Both the position numbers and the translations under genes were made by a program. Below are positions 8,013-15,928 of a stretch of DNA of 24,329 bases, in pieces (position 1 is the first letter of the stretch; each line of letters begins with the position of its first letter). The notes beneath the pieces were generated by a model. The model made no database searches and was not told where the DNA came from. It saw only the letters and a program-made list of their open reading frames with translations. Source of the DNA: Chloroflexota bacterium (GTDB lineage: Bacteria; Chloroflexota; Anaerolineae; Aggregatilineales; Phototrophicaceae); NCBI GenBank assembly GCA_026706395.1, contig JAPOYU010000043.1, forward strand, positions 1 through 24,329, read 5' to 3'.

Positions 8013-10505
8013 TTGCGCATATCCGCCATTCTAATCGCACTCAACTTGGCCTGCGGCAGCCTGGCTGCTGTCGCCGGTCAAACGCCTGATCTGATCGAGG
8101 CTGTCCGACGAGCTATCGCGCCCCAACTCCCGAAGGCGACCGAAGCCACTCCGAGGGGGCAAATGGCAGTCAACACCACTGCGCTGGGCTGCGGGCTCAT
8201 TTCCGGCCTCCCGCTGCCCGATCCCATCGAGGCCTACCGGTTTGAATTCCCATTGACTGACGGCGCCTACGCCGTACACATTTCCGCCGATGGCAGCCTG
8301 GTTCAAGCCTGCGACCAGCGCTATCCCAATCTGGGCCGAGGCGTGCAGCCGGTCGCGCGTGACAGTGCCGACAGCGATGGCGACGGGCTCGCTGATTCCC
8401 GGGATGACTGCCCGCAGATCGCCGGTGTAACCGTGTCAGAACTCCGGGGCTGCCCACAAACGTCGTCCGCCGATCGCGATGGCGATGGCAGTCTCGATCG
8501 CCTCGACCACTGTCCGGATCAAGCGGGGGCCGCTGCGACTGAAGGCTGTACCATCCTCAAGGACGCGGACCGCGATGGCGCGCCGGACCACATCGATATT
8601 TGCCGCGCCGACTCCGGCATCATCCACCCGGATTTCGCGCTCGGCTGCCCGGCTGACGGCAGCGGCGCATCCAGCCGACGCCGAGCCAGCGACGATATCT
8701 GCCGGGTTAGTGGAACTGACATTCTCGTTTACGGGAGCCGCGACGAGAACGGAGGCGCGATCAAACGTGTGGAATCCGGGCCTGTTATCGGCCGCACCGC
8801 TGCGCTGGATTGGTATCAGCTGACCGACGGCTGGGTCAGGGCGGAGGGACTTCAACTGACGGGCGCCTGCTACAACATCCCGCTCGTCAATCCGGCGGTC
8901 GGCGGCGCCACCGGCTGTTTCATGCGCCCGCTCGGCGACTTCGTCAATGTGCGGGAGGCACCTGCTGGCAATCAAGTGACCCGCCTGCTCGCCCATGAGC
9001 AGCAGGCCGTCCTGGGCCGGAACGCCAATGGGGACTGGCTCTTTTACCGCGCCGGTTGGGTCAGCCGCAGCGTGCTTGAACTCGCTGGGACTTGCGAGAG
9101 CCTGCCGCCGCTGGATCCAGCTCATGTCGCCAGCGGCACGATCCACTTCTGTCCGCCCGCCTATGCCGGCCTCTTGCAGCCGCGGATCGGCATTGGCGAA
9201 TGGAACGCGCGCGTCGCCTCGGCGACTCTGGCCAATCGCCTGCGCGCCGAACCCGATTATCTGACCGAGCAGATCGGCGAGATCCCGCCCGGCCGCGTCA
9301 TCGACGCCGTGCTTGATGGACCGGCCTGCAATGGTCCCTGGGTTTGGTGGCAGGTCGAATTTGACGGGAAGGTCGGCTGGACGGTCGAGAGCGACTTCAA
9401 CGCTTACCACTACTACCTCGAGCCGGTTGCCGGCGGCGCAACCACCCGCGACCGCGACGATCCCACGCTATCCGAGACGGCTCAGCCGGCGTCGAAGCGC
9501 CTGATCCACAGCGCCAACCTCGACACCCTTAATACTGTGGCAGTTCTGCAACTGCCTGCGCCAATCGCCGTCGCCTGGTCGCCAAAGCAATCCGCCCTGG
9601 CGGCACTTACCGAGCAGGGCGAAATCGCGCTCTTCAGACCGCCAGATTTCGCCTCGATTCCTCTGGACCTTTCATTGCCTTCGGCAGTCAGCGCCATCGC
9701 TTTCAGCCCGGATGAGAATTGGTTGGCTGCGGGCGACAAAGATGGCCGCGTCACGCTTTTCGAGTTGAGGGCTGATCGGCGCTCCGGGCAAACCCATGAG
9801 TTAGGCGAGCAAGCCGGCCCTATACGCCAGTTGGCATGGAACAGGACGGGCGACAAGCTGGCCGCCATCAGCGGCGCAGAATCGCTCCGACTTGCGCGGC
9901 AAGCCGGCACGCTCAAGCTCTGGGAATTCGATGCCGCGGCTCCAGCTTCCAGCGAGCTCGTTTTGCACTACCGTTTTCCCTATCCGTTGACGGCGGCAGC
10001 CTTCAGCAGGCATGGCCGCTGGCTGGCCGTCAGCGGCGAATCCAGCGGAGACGGGCGCGCCGCGATCTGGGTCTACGATAGCGATAGCGGCGACCTGGCG
10101 TTTAGCAAAGCCCTGGTCCCGATGCGCGGAGGGGGCTTCGTCCTAACCTCACCTTCCACTGACCTCGGCGATTTCGTCTACAGCAGCGGCGACAGTCTCT
10201 ACCAACTGCACACGACACAAGGCGTCGACCAGCGCATTCATCATCTGGCTGGCGCGCTGTATTCCGGAATCGCCTTCCGCCCGCAGTTCATCCCCGGCGC
10301 CGAAGCGCTTATGGCGCTGGCTGCGGAAACACGTAGCGGGACCGGGCAACTCGGTTTCGCTAATGCGCTAAGCCCTCATTCGCCCGATGCGACCTTCTCA
10401 GCAGCGCCCGCCGCCATCGCCTTCAGCCCCGATGGTCGACTGCTCGCCATCGCCGAGACAAAACAGGATCGGATACGCCTCCTCGGTGTGACAGCCGCCC
10501 AATAA
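8013..10505 (+). CDS. Secreted TSP3-repeat, SH3-like and beta-propeller protein
   Basis: The 830-residue protein begins with a signal peptide (about 1-22, ending AAVAGQ). Three thrombospondin type 3 calcium-binding repeats follow: DSDGDGLADSRDDCP (120-134), DRDGDGSLDRLDHCP (154-168) and DADRDGAPDHIDIC (184-197). Next come three cysteine-bracketed bacterial SH3-like modules between about 228 and 470, for example FVNVREAPAGNQVTRL and ANRLRAEP. The C-terminal third is a WD40-like beta-propeller, with blades such as IAVAWSPKQSALAALT, SAIAFSPDENWLAAGDKDGRV and AAIAFSPDGRLLAIAE. The parts suggest a cell-surface or exported binding scaffold. The start is TTG at 8013, with AGAGG 8 nt upstream; no in-frame ATG gives the signal peptide. 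A small dyad (GTCAGC/GCTGAC, 10512-10529) follows the stop. Confidence 0.85.
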   Translation: MRISAILIALNLACGSLAAVAGQTPDLIEAVRRAIAPQLPKATEATPRGQMAVNTTALGCGLISGLPLPDPIEAYRFEFPLTDGAYAVHISADGSLVQACDQRYPNLGRGVQPVARDSADSDGDGLADSRDDCPQIAGVTVSELRGCPQTSSADRDGDGSLDRLDHCPDQAGAAATEGCTILKDADRDGAPDHIDICRADSGIIHPDFALGCPADGSGASSRRRASDDICRVSGTDILVYGSRDENGGAIKRVESGPVIGRTAALDWYQLTDGWVRAEGLQLTGACYNIPLVNPAVGGATGCFMRPLGDFVNVREAPAGNQVTRLLAHEQQAVLGRNANGDWLFYRAGWVSRSVLELAGTCESLPPLDPAHVASGTIHFCPPAYAGLLQPRIGIGEWNARVASATLANRLRAEPDYLTEQIGEIPPGRVIDAVLDGPACNGPWVWWQVEFDGKVGWTVESDFNAYHYYLEPVAGGATTRDRDDPTLSETAQPASKRLIHSANLDTLNTVAVLQLPAPIAVAWSPKQSALAALTEQGEIALFRPPDFASIPLDLSLPSAVSAIAFSPDENWLAAGDKDGRVTLFELRADRRSGQTHELGEQAGPIRQLAWNRTGDKLAAISGAESLRLARQAGTLKLWEFDAAAPASSELVLHYRFPYPLTAAAFSRHGRWLAVSGESSGDGRAAIWVYDSDSGDLAFSKALVPMRGGGFVLTSPSTDLGDFVYSSGDSLYQLHTTQGVDQRIHHLAGALYSGIAFRPQFIPGAEALMALAAETRSGTGQLGFANALSPHSPDATFSAAPAAIAFSPDGRLLAIAETKQDRIRLLGVTAAQ

Positions 10506-10524
10506 TGGGCCGTCAGCCTCTTTG

Positions 10525-10553
10525 CTGACAGCCTGCGACAAATATGCTAGGAT
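10525..10553 (+). promoter_or_regulatory. Extended -10 promoter of cofE
   Basis: CTGACA (10525-10530), a 17-nt spacer, and TAGGAT (10548-10553) preceded by TGc. The start would be near 10560, about 33 nt before ATG 10593. Confidence 0.55.
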
Positions 10554-10592
10554 GACCCCCGGTGACTCTCGCCGAATCAGGAAGCCACATTG

Positions 10593-11405
10593 ATGCCACA
10601 ATCGCTTAGCGCTACCCCGCTCAACGCTCCCGTCCAAGATCAGCCGTTCGACTTGATCGACACCATCTTCGGCAGCCTTTCCGCCGCCGATATGACGCTG
10701 CAAGATGGCGATGTCCTGGCGGTTTCAAGCAAATATGCCTCCATCGCGGCCGGGCGGATAGTCCGTCTCGACGATATCCGGCCATCCGCCCGCGCCGATC
10801 AGTTGGCCCAGCGCTACAACATGGACGCGGCGATCGCCCAACTGGTCATCGACGAAGCCGATCACATCTTCGGCGGGATCGAACTCGGCTTTCTGCTCAC
10901 GGCAAAAGGCGGCGTGATATCGCCAAATGCCGGCCTGGACCGCTCCAATATCCCCAGCGGCAAAGTGGTTCTGCTCCCGCGCGATCCCTTCCCGACCGCC
11001 GAATCAATCCGCCAGGCCTTGCAGATTCAGTACGGCTGCCGCATCGGTGTGGTCCTCACCGACAGTTGGCTGATGCCCGGTCGCTATGGCACGACCGGCG
11101 TTGCTATCGCCATGGCCGGCTTCCAGCCGATCCGCGATGAACGCGGCAAACGCGACCTCTTCGGCAATCCCATGGCGGTGACGCAAATCGGCCTGGCTGA
11201 TGCGCTGGCGGCTTGCGCCCAGATTGTCATGGGCGAGCGCGACGAAGCGACGCCGCTCGCGGTAATTCGTGGCGCAAAGCTCGATATGACTGACGCGCCG
11301 CTCTCCGCCGCGGACGTATCGATACCGTGGCGACACTGTATCTATGTAGAGTCGCTGATACTGGGGCTGTTGCCGGCTGACGGTCCGGGCAACATCACGG
11401 TTTGA
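10593..11405 (+). CDS. cofE: Coenzyme F420-0:L-glutamate ligase
   Basis: The 270-residue protein matches CofE, which adds glutamates through gamma linkages to F420-0 using GTP in the cytosol. Diagnostic stretches are DVLAVSSKYASIAAGR (40-55), ADHIFGGIELGFLLTAKGGV (89-108), SPNAGLDRSNIPSG (110-123), VVLTDSWLMPGRYGTTGVAI (153-172) and RDERGKRDLFGNPMAVT (181-197). The NAGLDRSN loop and the aspartate of LTDSW correspond to nucleotide- and metal-binding positions in the family. LTDSWLMPGRYG replaces the more usual TDTFGRPWR-type loop, so it belongs to a variant branch. ATG 10593 has AGGAAG 8 nt upstream; a TTG immediately before it is less likely. No other F420 genes are in the window. Confidence 0.88.
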   Translation: MPQSLSATPLNAPVQDQPFDLIDTIFGSLSAADMTLQDGDVLAVSSKYASIAAGRIVRLDDIRPSARADQLAQRYNMDAAIAQLVIDEADHIFGGIELGFLLTAKGGVISPNAGLDRSNIPSGKVVLLPRDPFPTAESIRQALQIQYGCRIGVVLTDSWLMPGRYGTTGVAIAMAGFQPIRDERGKRDLFGNPMAVTQIGLADALAACAQIVMGERDEATPLAVIRGAKLDMTDAPLSAADVSIPWRHCIYVESLILGLLPADGPGNITV

Positions 11406-11443
11406 AGACTGCCGCAGCCGGTGTTGCCCGCCGTTCACTTTTT
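11386..11443 (+). terminator. Possible terminator overlapping the end of cofE
   Basis: The arms 11386-11396 (CGGGCAACATC) and 11420-11430 (GGTGTTGCCCG) pair over 11 bp with one G-T pair, with the cofE stop codon in the loop. A T5 run follows at 11439-11443. The gap of 8 nt before the T-run makes this a weak intrinsic terminator. Confidence 0.35.
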
Positions 11444-11486
11444 CTACACAGACCAACCTTAAATGACACAAAAGATACATTTTTTG

Positions 11487-11516
11487 TTGACTTGTATACA
11501 AAGTCAATGCTAATCT
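11487..11516 (+). promoter_or_regulatory. Promoter with overlapping palindromic operator for the substrate-binding protein
   Basis: TTGACT (11487-11492) and TAATCT (11511-11516) are 18 nt apart. Between and overlapping them is the perfect palindrome TTGTATACAA (11492-11501), set inside a wider inverted repeat TTGACTT...AAGTCAA (11487-11507). The palindrome resembles operators of GntR-family repressors, and binding there would block RNA polymerase. The 5' leader to ATG 11603 is about 80 nt. Confidence 0.6.
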
Positions 11517-11602
11517 GATTGTGGACAGGTTGTTTGTCATCGTGACAAGACAGATGTCCGCATTGCCCAATAATTATTGATCGAAGCAAGGAGTTGACTC
11601 AC

Positions 11603-12793
11603 ATGAAGCGGAAGTTCGTCAGTGCATTATGTCTTGCGGCAGTTCTACTCGCGGCTGTGCTCGTCCCGGCGACGGCGCTCGCCGACGACGATAAGCCGAC
11701 CATTGCCGTCTTGACCCTAAGCGCCCAGTCATTGCGCGGTCGCACGATTGTGGGTCTGTTAGATACGCTGGCTTACCATGGATATGTTGATTCGGCGGAG
11801 ATCGCTGACTTTGCGCTCAACGAAGACTTTGAGGGCGAGCATCTTGACATCATCTGGCGCGACGCGGGCTTTGACCTGCCCACGGTCAACATCATGGTTG
11901 AAGAAGCGCTGGATCGAGGGGCCGACATTCTAGTCACCCTGACGACCAATGTAACGCTCACCGCCGTCAAGGCATCGCTTGAAAGCGGGATAGAGCCGCC
12001 GCCGCTGGTGATATTCGCCATTGTGACCGCGCCCTACTCAGCCGGCGTGGCCGAGGCGCCTTGCGTGAAACCGAGCAACGTAGTCGGCAGTCACGCGCGG
12101 GTATCGTATGAGGAGATGGTGGGCTTGGCGCCGCTACTGGATCCGGATGTTGACTTAATCGGCAGCTTCGCCACCCCGGCCCGGTCGGCTACCGTAATCG
12201 GCGTCGAGCGGATCAAAGGCTACGCCGCGGAACTCGGCATTGATGTGGAAACCGCCTCTTGGGTCACCGCCGGCGATGGCATAGTGGGCGCCGAGACGCT
12301 CATCGACAAGGGCGTCGACATGTTTGTTTCGATAGGCTACCCGGAATCCCTGCCCGCGATTGTTGAAATCGCCAACGTATCCGGCATACCGATCGTCACC
12401 TCGACGATGTCATACCTGCCGACTGGCGCTCATGTCGTTTCCGGCTTCTACTCCTACTATCAAGAAGGGCAGATAATCGGACGCATGCTGGTAGCTGAAC
12501 TGCAAGGCGTATTGGAACCCGAGCGCACGGCCATCCACGCCGACACTGCGGTCACCATCGCGCTCAACCTGGATTCAATCGCTGCAGGCGGCATCGAGAT
12601 CCCGGCCGAACTGATGGAACGGGCGGACTTCGTGTTTGAAAACGGCGAAAGCAGCGAAGAATTTGTCAAACCCGAATACGCGGATCTCAACGCCGAGGAA
12701 CGCCATGAGGAACTGGCCGGTTTCCTGGACACCTTGCACTGCACAGATGAGATGATCGAGGAACAGCGCGCCGCGCTCGAAGCTGAAGAATAG
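11603..12793 (+). CDS. ABC-type substrate-binding protein (ABC_sub_bind / TrpX-like family)
   Basis: The 396-residue protein has a clear signal peptide, MKRKFVSALCLAAVLLAAVL then VPATALA, with likely cleavage after A27; there is no lipobox cysteine. The mature part has the alternating layout of PF04392-type binding proteins: TIAVLTLS, a helix with GLLDTLAYHGYVD, EEALDRGADILVTLTTNVTLTAVKA, and a hinge region before VSYEEMVGLAPLLDPDVDLIG. A second lobe carries DMFVSIGYPESLPAIVEIA and GIPIVTSTMSYLPTGAHVVSGFYSYYQEGQIIGRMLVAELQG. Family members bind amino acids or related small molecules for an ABC importer. Here no matching permease or ATPase is adjacent. AGGAG lies 9 nt before ATG 11603. The acidic tail of about 60 residues is unusual for the family. 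Confidence 0.82.
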   Translation: MKRKFVSALCLAAVLLAAVLVPATALADDDKPTIAVLTLSAQSLRGRTIVGLLDTLAYHGYVDSAEIADFALNEDFEGEHLDIIWRDAGFDLPTVNIMVEEALDRGADILVTLTTNVTLTAVKASLESGIEPPPLVIFAIVTAPYSAGVAEAPCVKPSNVVGSHARVSYEEMVGLAPLLDPDVDLIGSFATPARSATVIGVERIKGYAAELGIDVETASWVTAGDGIVGAETLIDKGVDMFVSIGYPESLPAIVEIANVSGIPIVTSTMSYLPTGAHVVSGFYSYYQEGQIIGRMLVAELQGVLEPERTAIHADTAVTIALNLDSIAAGGIEIPAELMERADFVFENGESSEEFVKPEYADLNAEERHEELAGFLDTLHCTDEMIEEQRAALEAEE

Positions 12794-13204
12794 AGCGAGC
12801 CAACAACTTGGCTGAAACCCATCGCGGCGCAGGCGCATCACATCCCTTGTCCCGCGCCGCGAATCTTTCCTCGCTTGCCACAATTCTGTTGCCTGAATCG
12901 ACTTCTCTGGGACAGAGTCGGCTGTTCCGGCGTCAAGTCGATTCCGCCATTTATGCCATTTGCATCAACTGTCTGAATCCGGCTACGCCCGCTCCACGCC
13001 GGACAAGCAAATGAGCGACGCGGCGGAGCCACCAAATCAGACTTCAACAGGTATCGATACCCTGATGACACTGTATCAATATCGGGCCAAAGGGCACCGC
13101 CTCCGCGCCATCTAGCGCTGCCTGCCATCGTTGATTTCCAGGCCAGAAGACCAGGTCGAAGACGTCTTGTGCAACATCCACAGAATCGCTCAAAAAGATC
13201 GATT
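12794..13204. other. Intergenic region, possible 34-residue reading frame
   Basis: Right after the binding-protein stop is a short hairpin (AGCCAA/TTGGCT, 12798-12813) with no T-run. A small frame runs from ATG 13011 to TAG 13115 (MSDAAEPPNQTSTGIDTLMT and 14 more residues) with a weak GGACAAG upstream. It has no recognisable domain and may be chance or a gene remnant. I see nothing else here. Confidence 0.35.
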
Positions 13205-13210
13205 ATCCCT

Positions 13211-13239
13211 TTGACTTCTGCTTAACTCTCACCTAAACT
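13211..13239 (+). promoter_or_regulatory. Promoter upstream of the SWIM protein gene
   Basis: TTGACT (13211-13216), a 17-nt spacer, then TAAACT (13234-13239). Transcription would start near 13246, giving a leader of about 138 nt before ATG 13384 that contains a terminator-like hairpin. Confidence 0.6.
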
Positions 13240-13304
13240 TGGGTTAACATCAAGCCGGACGACGACGATGCATCAGGACCAATTTTTATAAGATTCACCC
13301 CAAG

Positions 13305-13344
13305 ACGCGCGCTGTGACAGCCAAAGCCACAGCCCGCGTTTTTT
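13305..13344 (+). terminator. Intrinsic terminator-like hairpin in the SWIM gene leader
   Basis: ACGCGCGCTGTG (13305-13316) pairs with CACAGCCCGCGT (13328-13339) over 12 positions with one mismatch, around an 11-nt loop. A run of six T follows (13339-13344). It is placed between the promoter at 13211-13239 and ATG 13384. It could be an attenuator for the SWIM gene or the end of an independent RNA of about 100 nt. Confidence 0.6.
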
Positions 13345-13383
13345 GCTTCTTTTGGCGTGGATTTCTTTGCGGAAAGGAACGAG

Positions 13384-13881
13384 ATGGACGCAAGCATGAT
13401 CAACAAAATTCAAAAAGCCGGCGATTATGCCAGCCAGCCGGAACGCGCCACTTTCAACAACCTGACGGTGGAGTTCCACGGCGCCAACAGCAACCACATG
13501 ATCAGCCTGGATCGCGATGGTTGGTCCTGCAGTTGCGCCGGCTTCAAGAAATACGAAATCTGCCCGCATATCATGGCTTTGGAGATCCTATTCAAACCCC
13601 TGCTCAAGCGCCGCCCCGTGCCCTACGCGCCGGGACAGAATATCGTCAGCGATGTGGAAAAGGCGAACCGCTACTCCCAGGAGACCGATCGCATCCGCAT
13701 CCACAGCTTCGACTGCCACTTCGAAGGCTATAACAAGAACCATCAAGTGACTTACGATGATGGCGCTTGGGGCAGCACCGCCTCGTTCTTCGCCCAGCGC
13801 GGCGTCTGCAGCCATACCATGGCGCTGGAGAAAATCCTCAAAGGCTTTGTCCGGCCGGTTCGGGCGCAGTCCGTCGCCTGA
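13384..13881 (+). CDS. SWIM zinc-finger protein with a degenerate second repeat
   Basis: From ATG 13384 the protein has 165 residues. The first half holds a complete SWIM finger: WSCSCAGFKKYEICPHIMALEIL, in effect C-x-C, a short gap, then C-x-H. The second half repeats the same layout in the order HFEGYNKNHQVTYDDGAW, then ASFFAQRGVCSHTMALEKIL. There the first C-x-C pair is lost while the last C-x-H remains. SWIM domains bind DNA or protein partners, often together with SWI/SNF ATPases or recombination factors; none is encoded nearby. AAAGGAACGAG precedes the ATG, with spacing of about 5 nt. A GTG at 13357 would add nine residues but has no ribosome binding site. A terminator follows at 13945-13974. 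Confidence 0.82.
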   Translation: MDASMINKIQKAGDYASQPERATFNNLTVEFHGANSNHMISLDRDGWSCSCAGFKKYEICPHIMALEILFKPLLKRRPVPYAPGQNIVSDVEKANRYSQETDRIRIHSFDCHFEGYNKNHQVTYDDGAWGSTASFFAQRGVCSHTMALEKILKGFVRPVRAQSVA

Positions 13882-13944
13882 ACCAGCATCGTTTGGGCGG
13901 AGCGTTATCCCCGGCCCGACCGAGCGCCAATTCAGAAAACCGAC

Positions 13945-13974
13945 GCGTCAGCAGCTTGCTGGCGCTTTTCTTTT
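13945..13974 (+). terminator. Intrinsic terminator after the SWIM gene
   Basis: GCGTCAGCA (13945-13953) and TGCTGGCGC (13957-13965) form a 9-bp stem with one G-T pair and a 3-nt loop, followed by TTTTCTTTT. It lies 64 nt after the SWIM stop and just before the end of the convergent VanW gene. Confidence 0.75.
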
Positions 13975-13982
13975 CATGTCCC

Positions 13983-15917
13983 TCAGTCAGCCACGCCGAC
14001 CGGCGCAATCCCGTCGTCCTCTTCCCCCTCATCATCTTCTTCAGCCAGGCGCGGATCGCCCGGCGCCACCTCGAAAACCGCCTGCCAGGGCGAATAATGC
14101 GTGAACAACTGATCCCGCTTCACCAGATTGCCCGAGCTGTCATAGACATTGCGATAGACTAGGACGTCAGCGCCATCGGCCGAGTAGTCGATCTGACGAA
14201 CCTGCCCCGGCGCCAGGTCGGTCGCCTCGACATACTTCTCCGGCGGCGCGCCCACAATGTCGCGGATGATCGGCGCTTCGATCACCGTGCGCCAATGCGG
14301 ACTGCTGTAGATGCGGAATTGCAGCGCGTCCTTCGCGCCCAAAAAACTACTCTCGATCAGCAAATGATAGGGACTGTTATTCTGAAAGCGCAGGTCGACT
14401 TCCGGCTGCCAGATGGCCGCGTCCAGGCCCGGGCCGGCGCCGGCATATTCATAATAACCGACGCGATAGCCGTGGCTGTTACGCTCGGTGATGGCGTAAC
14501 CGCCGCTGAAGGCCGCCCGAAACATGGTCGTGCTCACCTGGCAGATGCCGCCGCCGATACCCGTCACCGTGGCGCCGCCCAGGATGACGCTGCCCTCCAG
14601 ATAACCCGCTTCCGGACTGATATCGCCCAGATGCTGATTGAAGGAAAACTCCTCGCCCGGCGCGACAATGATGCCATGCAGCTTGCCCGCGCCCAGCGCG
14701 ATATTCGAGCGCCGGTTAGGCCAGGAGCCCCAATAATAGGTCGTCGCCTCCGCCACCTGTTGGCTGATGCCGAGCTCGGCCGCGGTGATCCCCGCCGGAT
14801 AACGCGGCTGCAAAGTCTCGAAGTACATCACCACGCGCCGATTCACCGGATCGAAGACCGCTGCTTCCAGCCGCCTGATCGTCTCTTCGACATCCAGCCG
14901 GCGCCCCTCAGTCGCCAGCGATATCGGCGTCAGTTGCCCGCTCGCTGGATCGAAGTCGAAGCGGCCCTCAGCCGATGGCTTGGACAAACTCGGCGACAGC
15001 GTGCGCAAGTATTTGCCGTAAGCGCCCAAGTCAACGCTGACGTCAAAGCGCCGCTCGTCGCCCTCCCCTTGGAGCGTGACGCTCAGGCCGGCCAGGATCT
15101 GCTCCCGCGTCAGGATCCAGGGCGCCAGCAAGTCTCCATTGGACAAACTGCCGATCAACTGCAGCGGCGACGACAGCGCGGTTCGCACCTGCGTCGCCGC
15201 TTCCATCACATTCCATTGGCGCGGCGGACTCTCGTCGATGACCAGCGCGATCTCCGTCTCGCCGGTCTGCGCCAGAACAATCTCGGACAGCGTGCTCAAG
15301 GTCGCTGCGATATCCAATTCGCGCCCGCTGAGGCCCAGGCTGACAACCACATCAAAACCGTTGAGATGGAATTCGGCGTCTTGCCGCTCGCGATTGATCT
15401 CGCCCGCCAGGCCTTCCAGGAAAGCGCGGGCCCGCGCCTCGTTGAATTCCAGCCTCAATGCCACAGTCGCGCCGGCGAACCAGGCGTTAGCCTGCTCCCG
15501 CATGTTGCGCTGCGCGTCCTCGCCATGCCCTATGGAGAAGGCGCGCTCGGCAAGCGCTTCCGCCGGTAGGTCAAGCCCAAGCTCAGCCGCCGTCGCCGTC
15601 CAGCTTTGCTCGCCGTCGTGGAAAGTAAAGACGACCGTTTCGAGCGGGGCGTATTTGCTCTCCAGCGCGGCCGCCGCTTCCGCGCGCGTCAGCCCGCCGA
15701 TGTCCACTTCACCGATGCTGACGCCCGGCACGATGCGCTCCTGCAGCGACATCTGCCAGCCGATAAGGGCAATCGCCAGCGCCAGCGCAAGGAATGACAC
15801 GCCGATGAAACCCAGTATCGCCAGCCGCAAGAGCCTGACCAAAATCGGCGCTTTCGGGGGAGGCGGCGGATGCTCCACCTGCGAAAGGGACATCAACTCG
15901 CTCGTTGGAATTTGCAA
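13983..15917 (-). CDS. VanW family protein with peptidoglycan-binding-like repeats
   Basis: The 644-residue protein has a proline-rich cytosolic start (EHPPPPPKAP) and one membrane anchor at about 27-54. It then continues outside the cell with two PG_binding_4-like repeats; the first has VPGVSIGEVDIGGLTRAEAA and WTATAAELGLDLP. The VanW domain follows in the second half, with signature stretches RRSNIALGAGKLHGIIVAPG, FSFNQHLGDISPEAGY, GGGICQVSTTMFRAAFSGG and ERNSHGYRVGYY. VanW proteins occur in some vancomycin-resistance clusters and widely in Chloroflexota and Firmicutes, but their biochemical role is unsettled. An acidic tail (EEDDEGEEDDG) ends it. The start used is TTG at 15917, 11 nt after the upstream gene; ATG 15893 is an alternative, and neither has a clear ribosome binding site. 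Confidence 0.9.
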   Translation of the reverse strand: MQIPTSELMSLSQVEHPPPPPKAPILVRLLRLAILGFIGVSFLALALAIALIGWQMSLQERIVPGVSIGEVDIGGLTRAEAAAALESKYAPLETVVFTFHDGEQSWTATAAELGLDLPAEALAERAFSIGHGEDAQRNMREQANAWFAGATVALRLEFNEARARAFLEGLAGEINRERQDAEFHLNGFDVVVSLGLSGRELDIAATLSTLSEIVLAQTGETEIALVIDESPPRQWNVMEAATQVRTALSSPLQLIGSLSNGDLLAPWILTREQILAGLSVTLQGEGDERRFDVSVDLGAYGKYLRTLSPSLSKPSAEGRFDFDPASGQLTPISLATEGRRLDVEETIRRLEAAVFDPVNRRVVMYFETLQPRYPAGITAAELGISQQVAEATTYYWGSWPNRRSNIALGAGKLHGIIVAPGEEFSFNQHLGDISPEAGYLEGSVILGGATVTGIGGGICQVSTTMFRAAFSGGYAITERNSHGYRVGYYEYAGAGPGLDAAIWQPEVDLRFQNNSPYHLLIESSFLGAKDALQFRIYSSPHWRTVIEAPIIRDIVGAPPEKYVEATDLAPGQVRQIDYSADGADVLVYRNVYDSSGNLVKRDQLFTHYSPWQAVFEVAPGDPRLAEEDDEGEEDDGIAPVGVAD

Positions 15918-15928
15918 AGGTTTCCGGC

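Noticed and set aside
8436..9410. 324-residue frame on the minus strand
   Set aside because: It is antisense to the TSP3/SH3 coding region, where calcium-binding repeats confirm the plus-strand reading.
14295..15569. 424-residue frame on the plus strand
   Set aside because: It is antisense to the well-supported VanW gene. The protein is Arg/Gln-rich with no domain and arises from G+C-rich codon bias.
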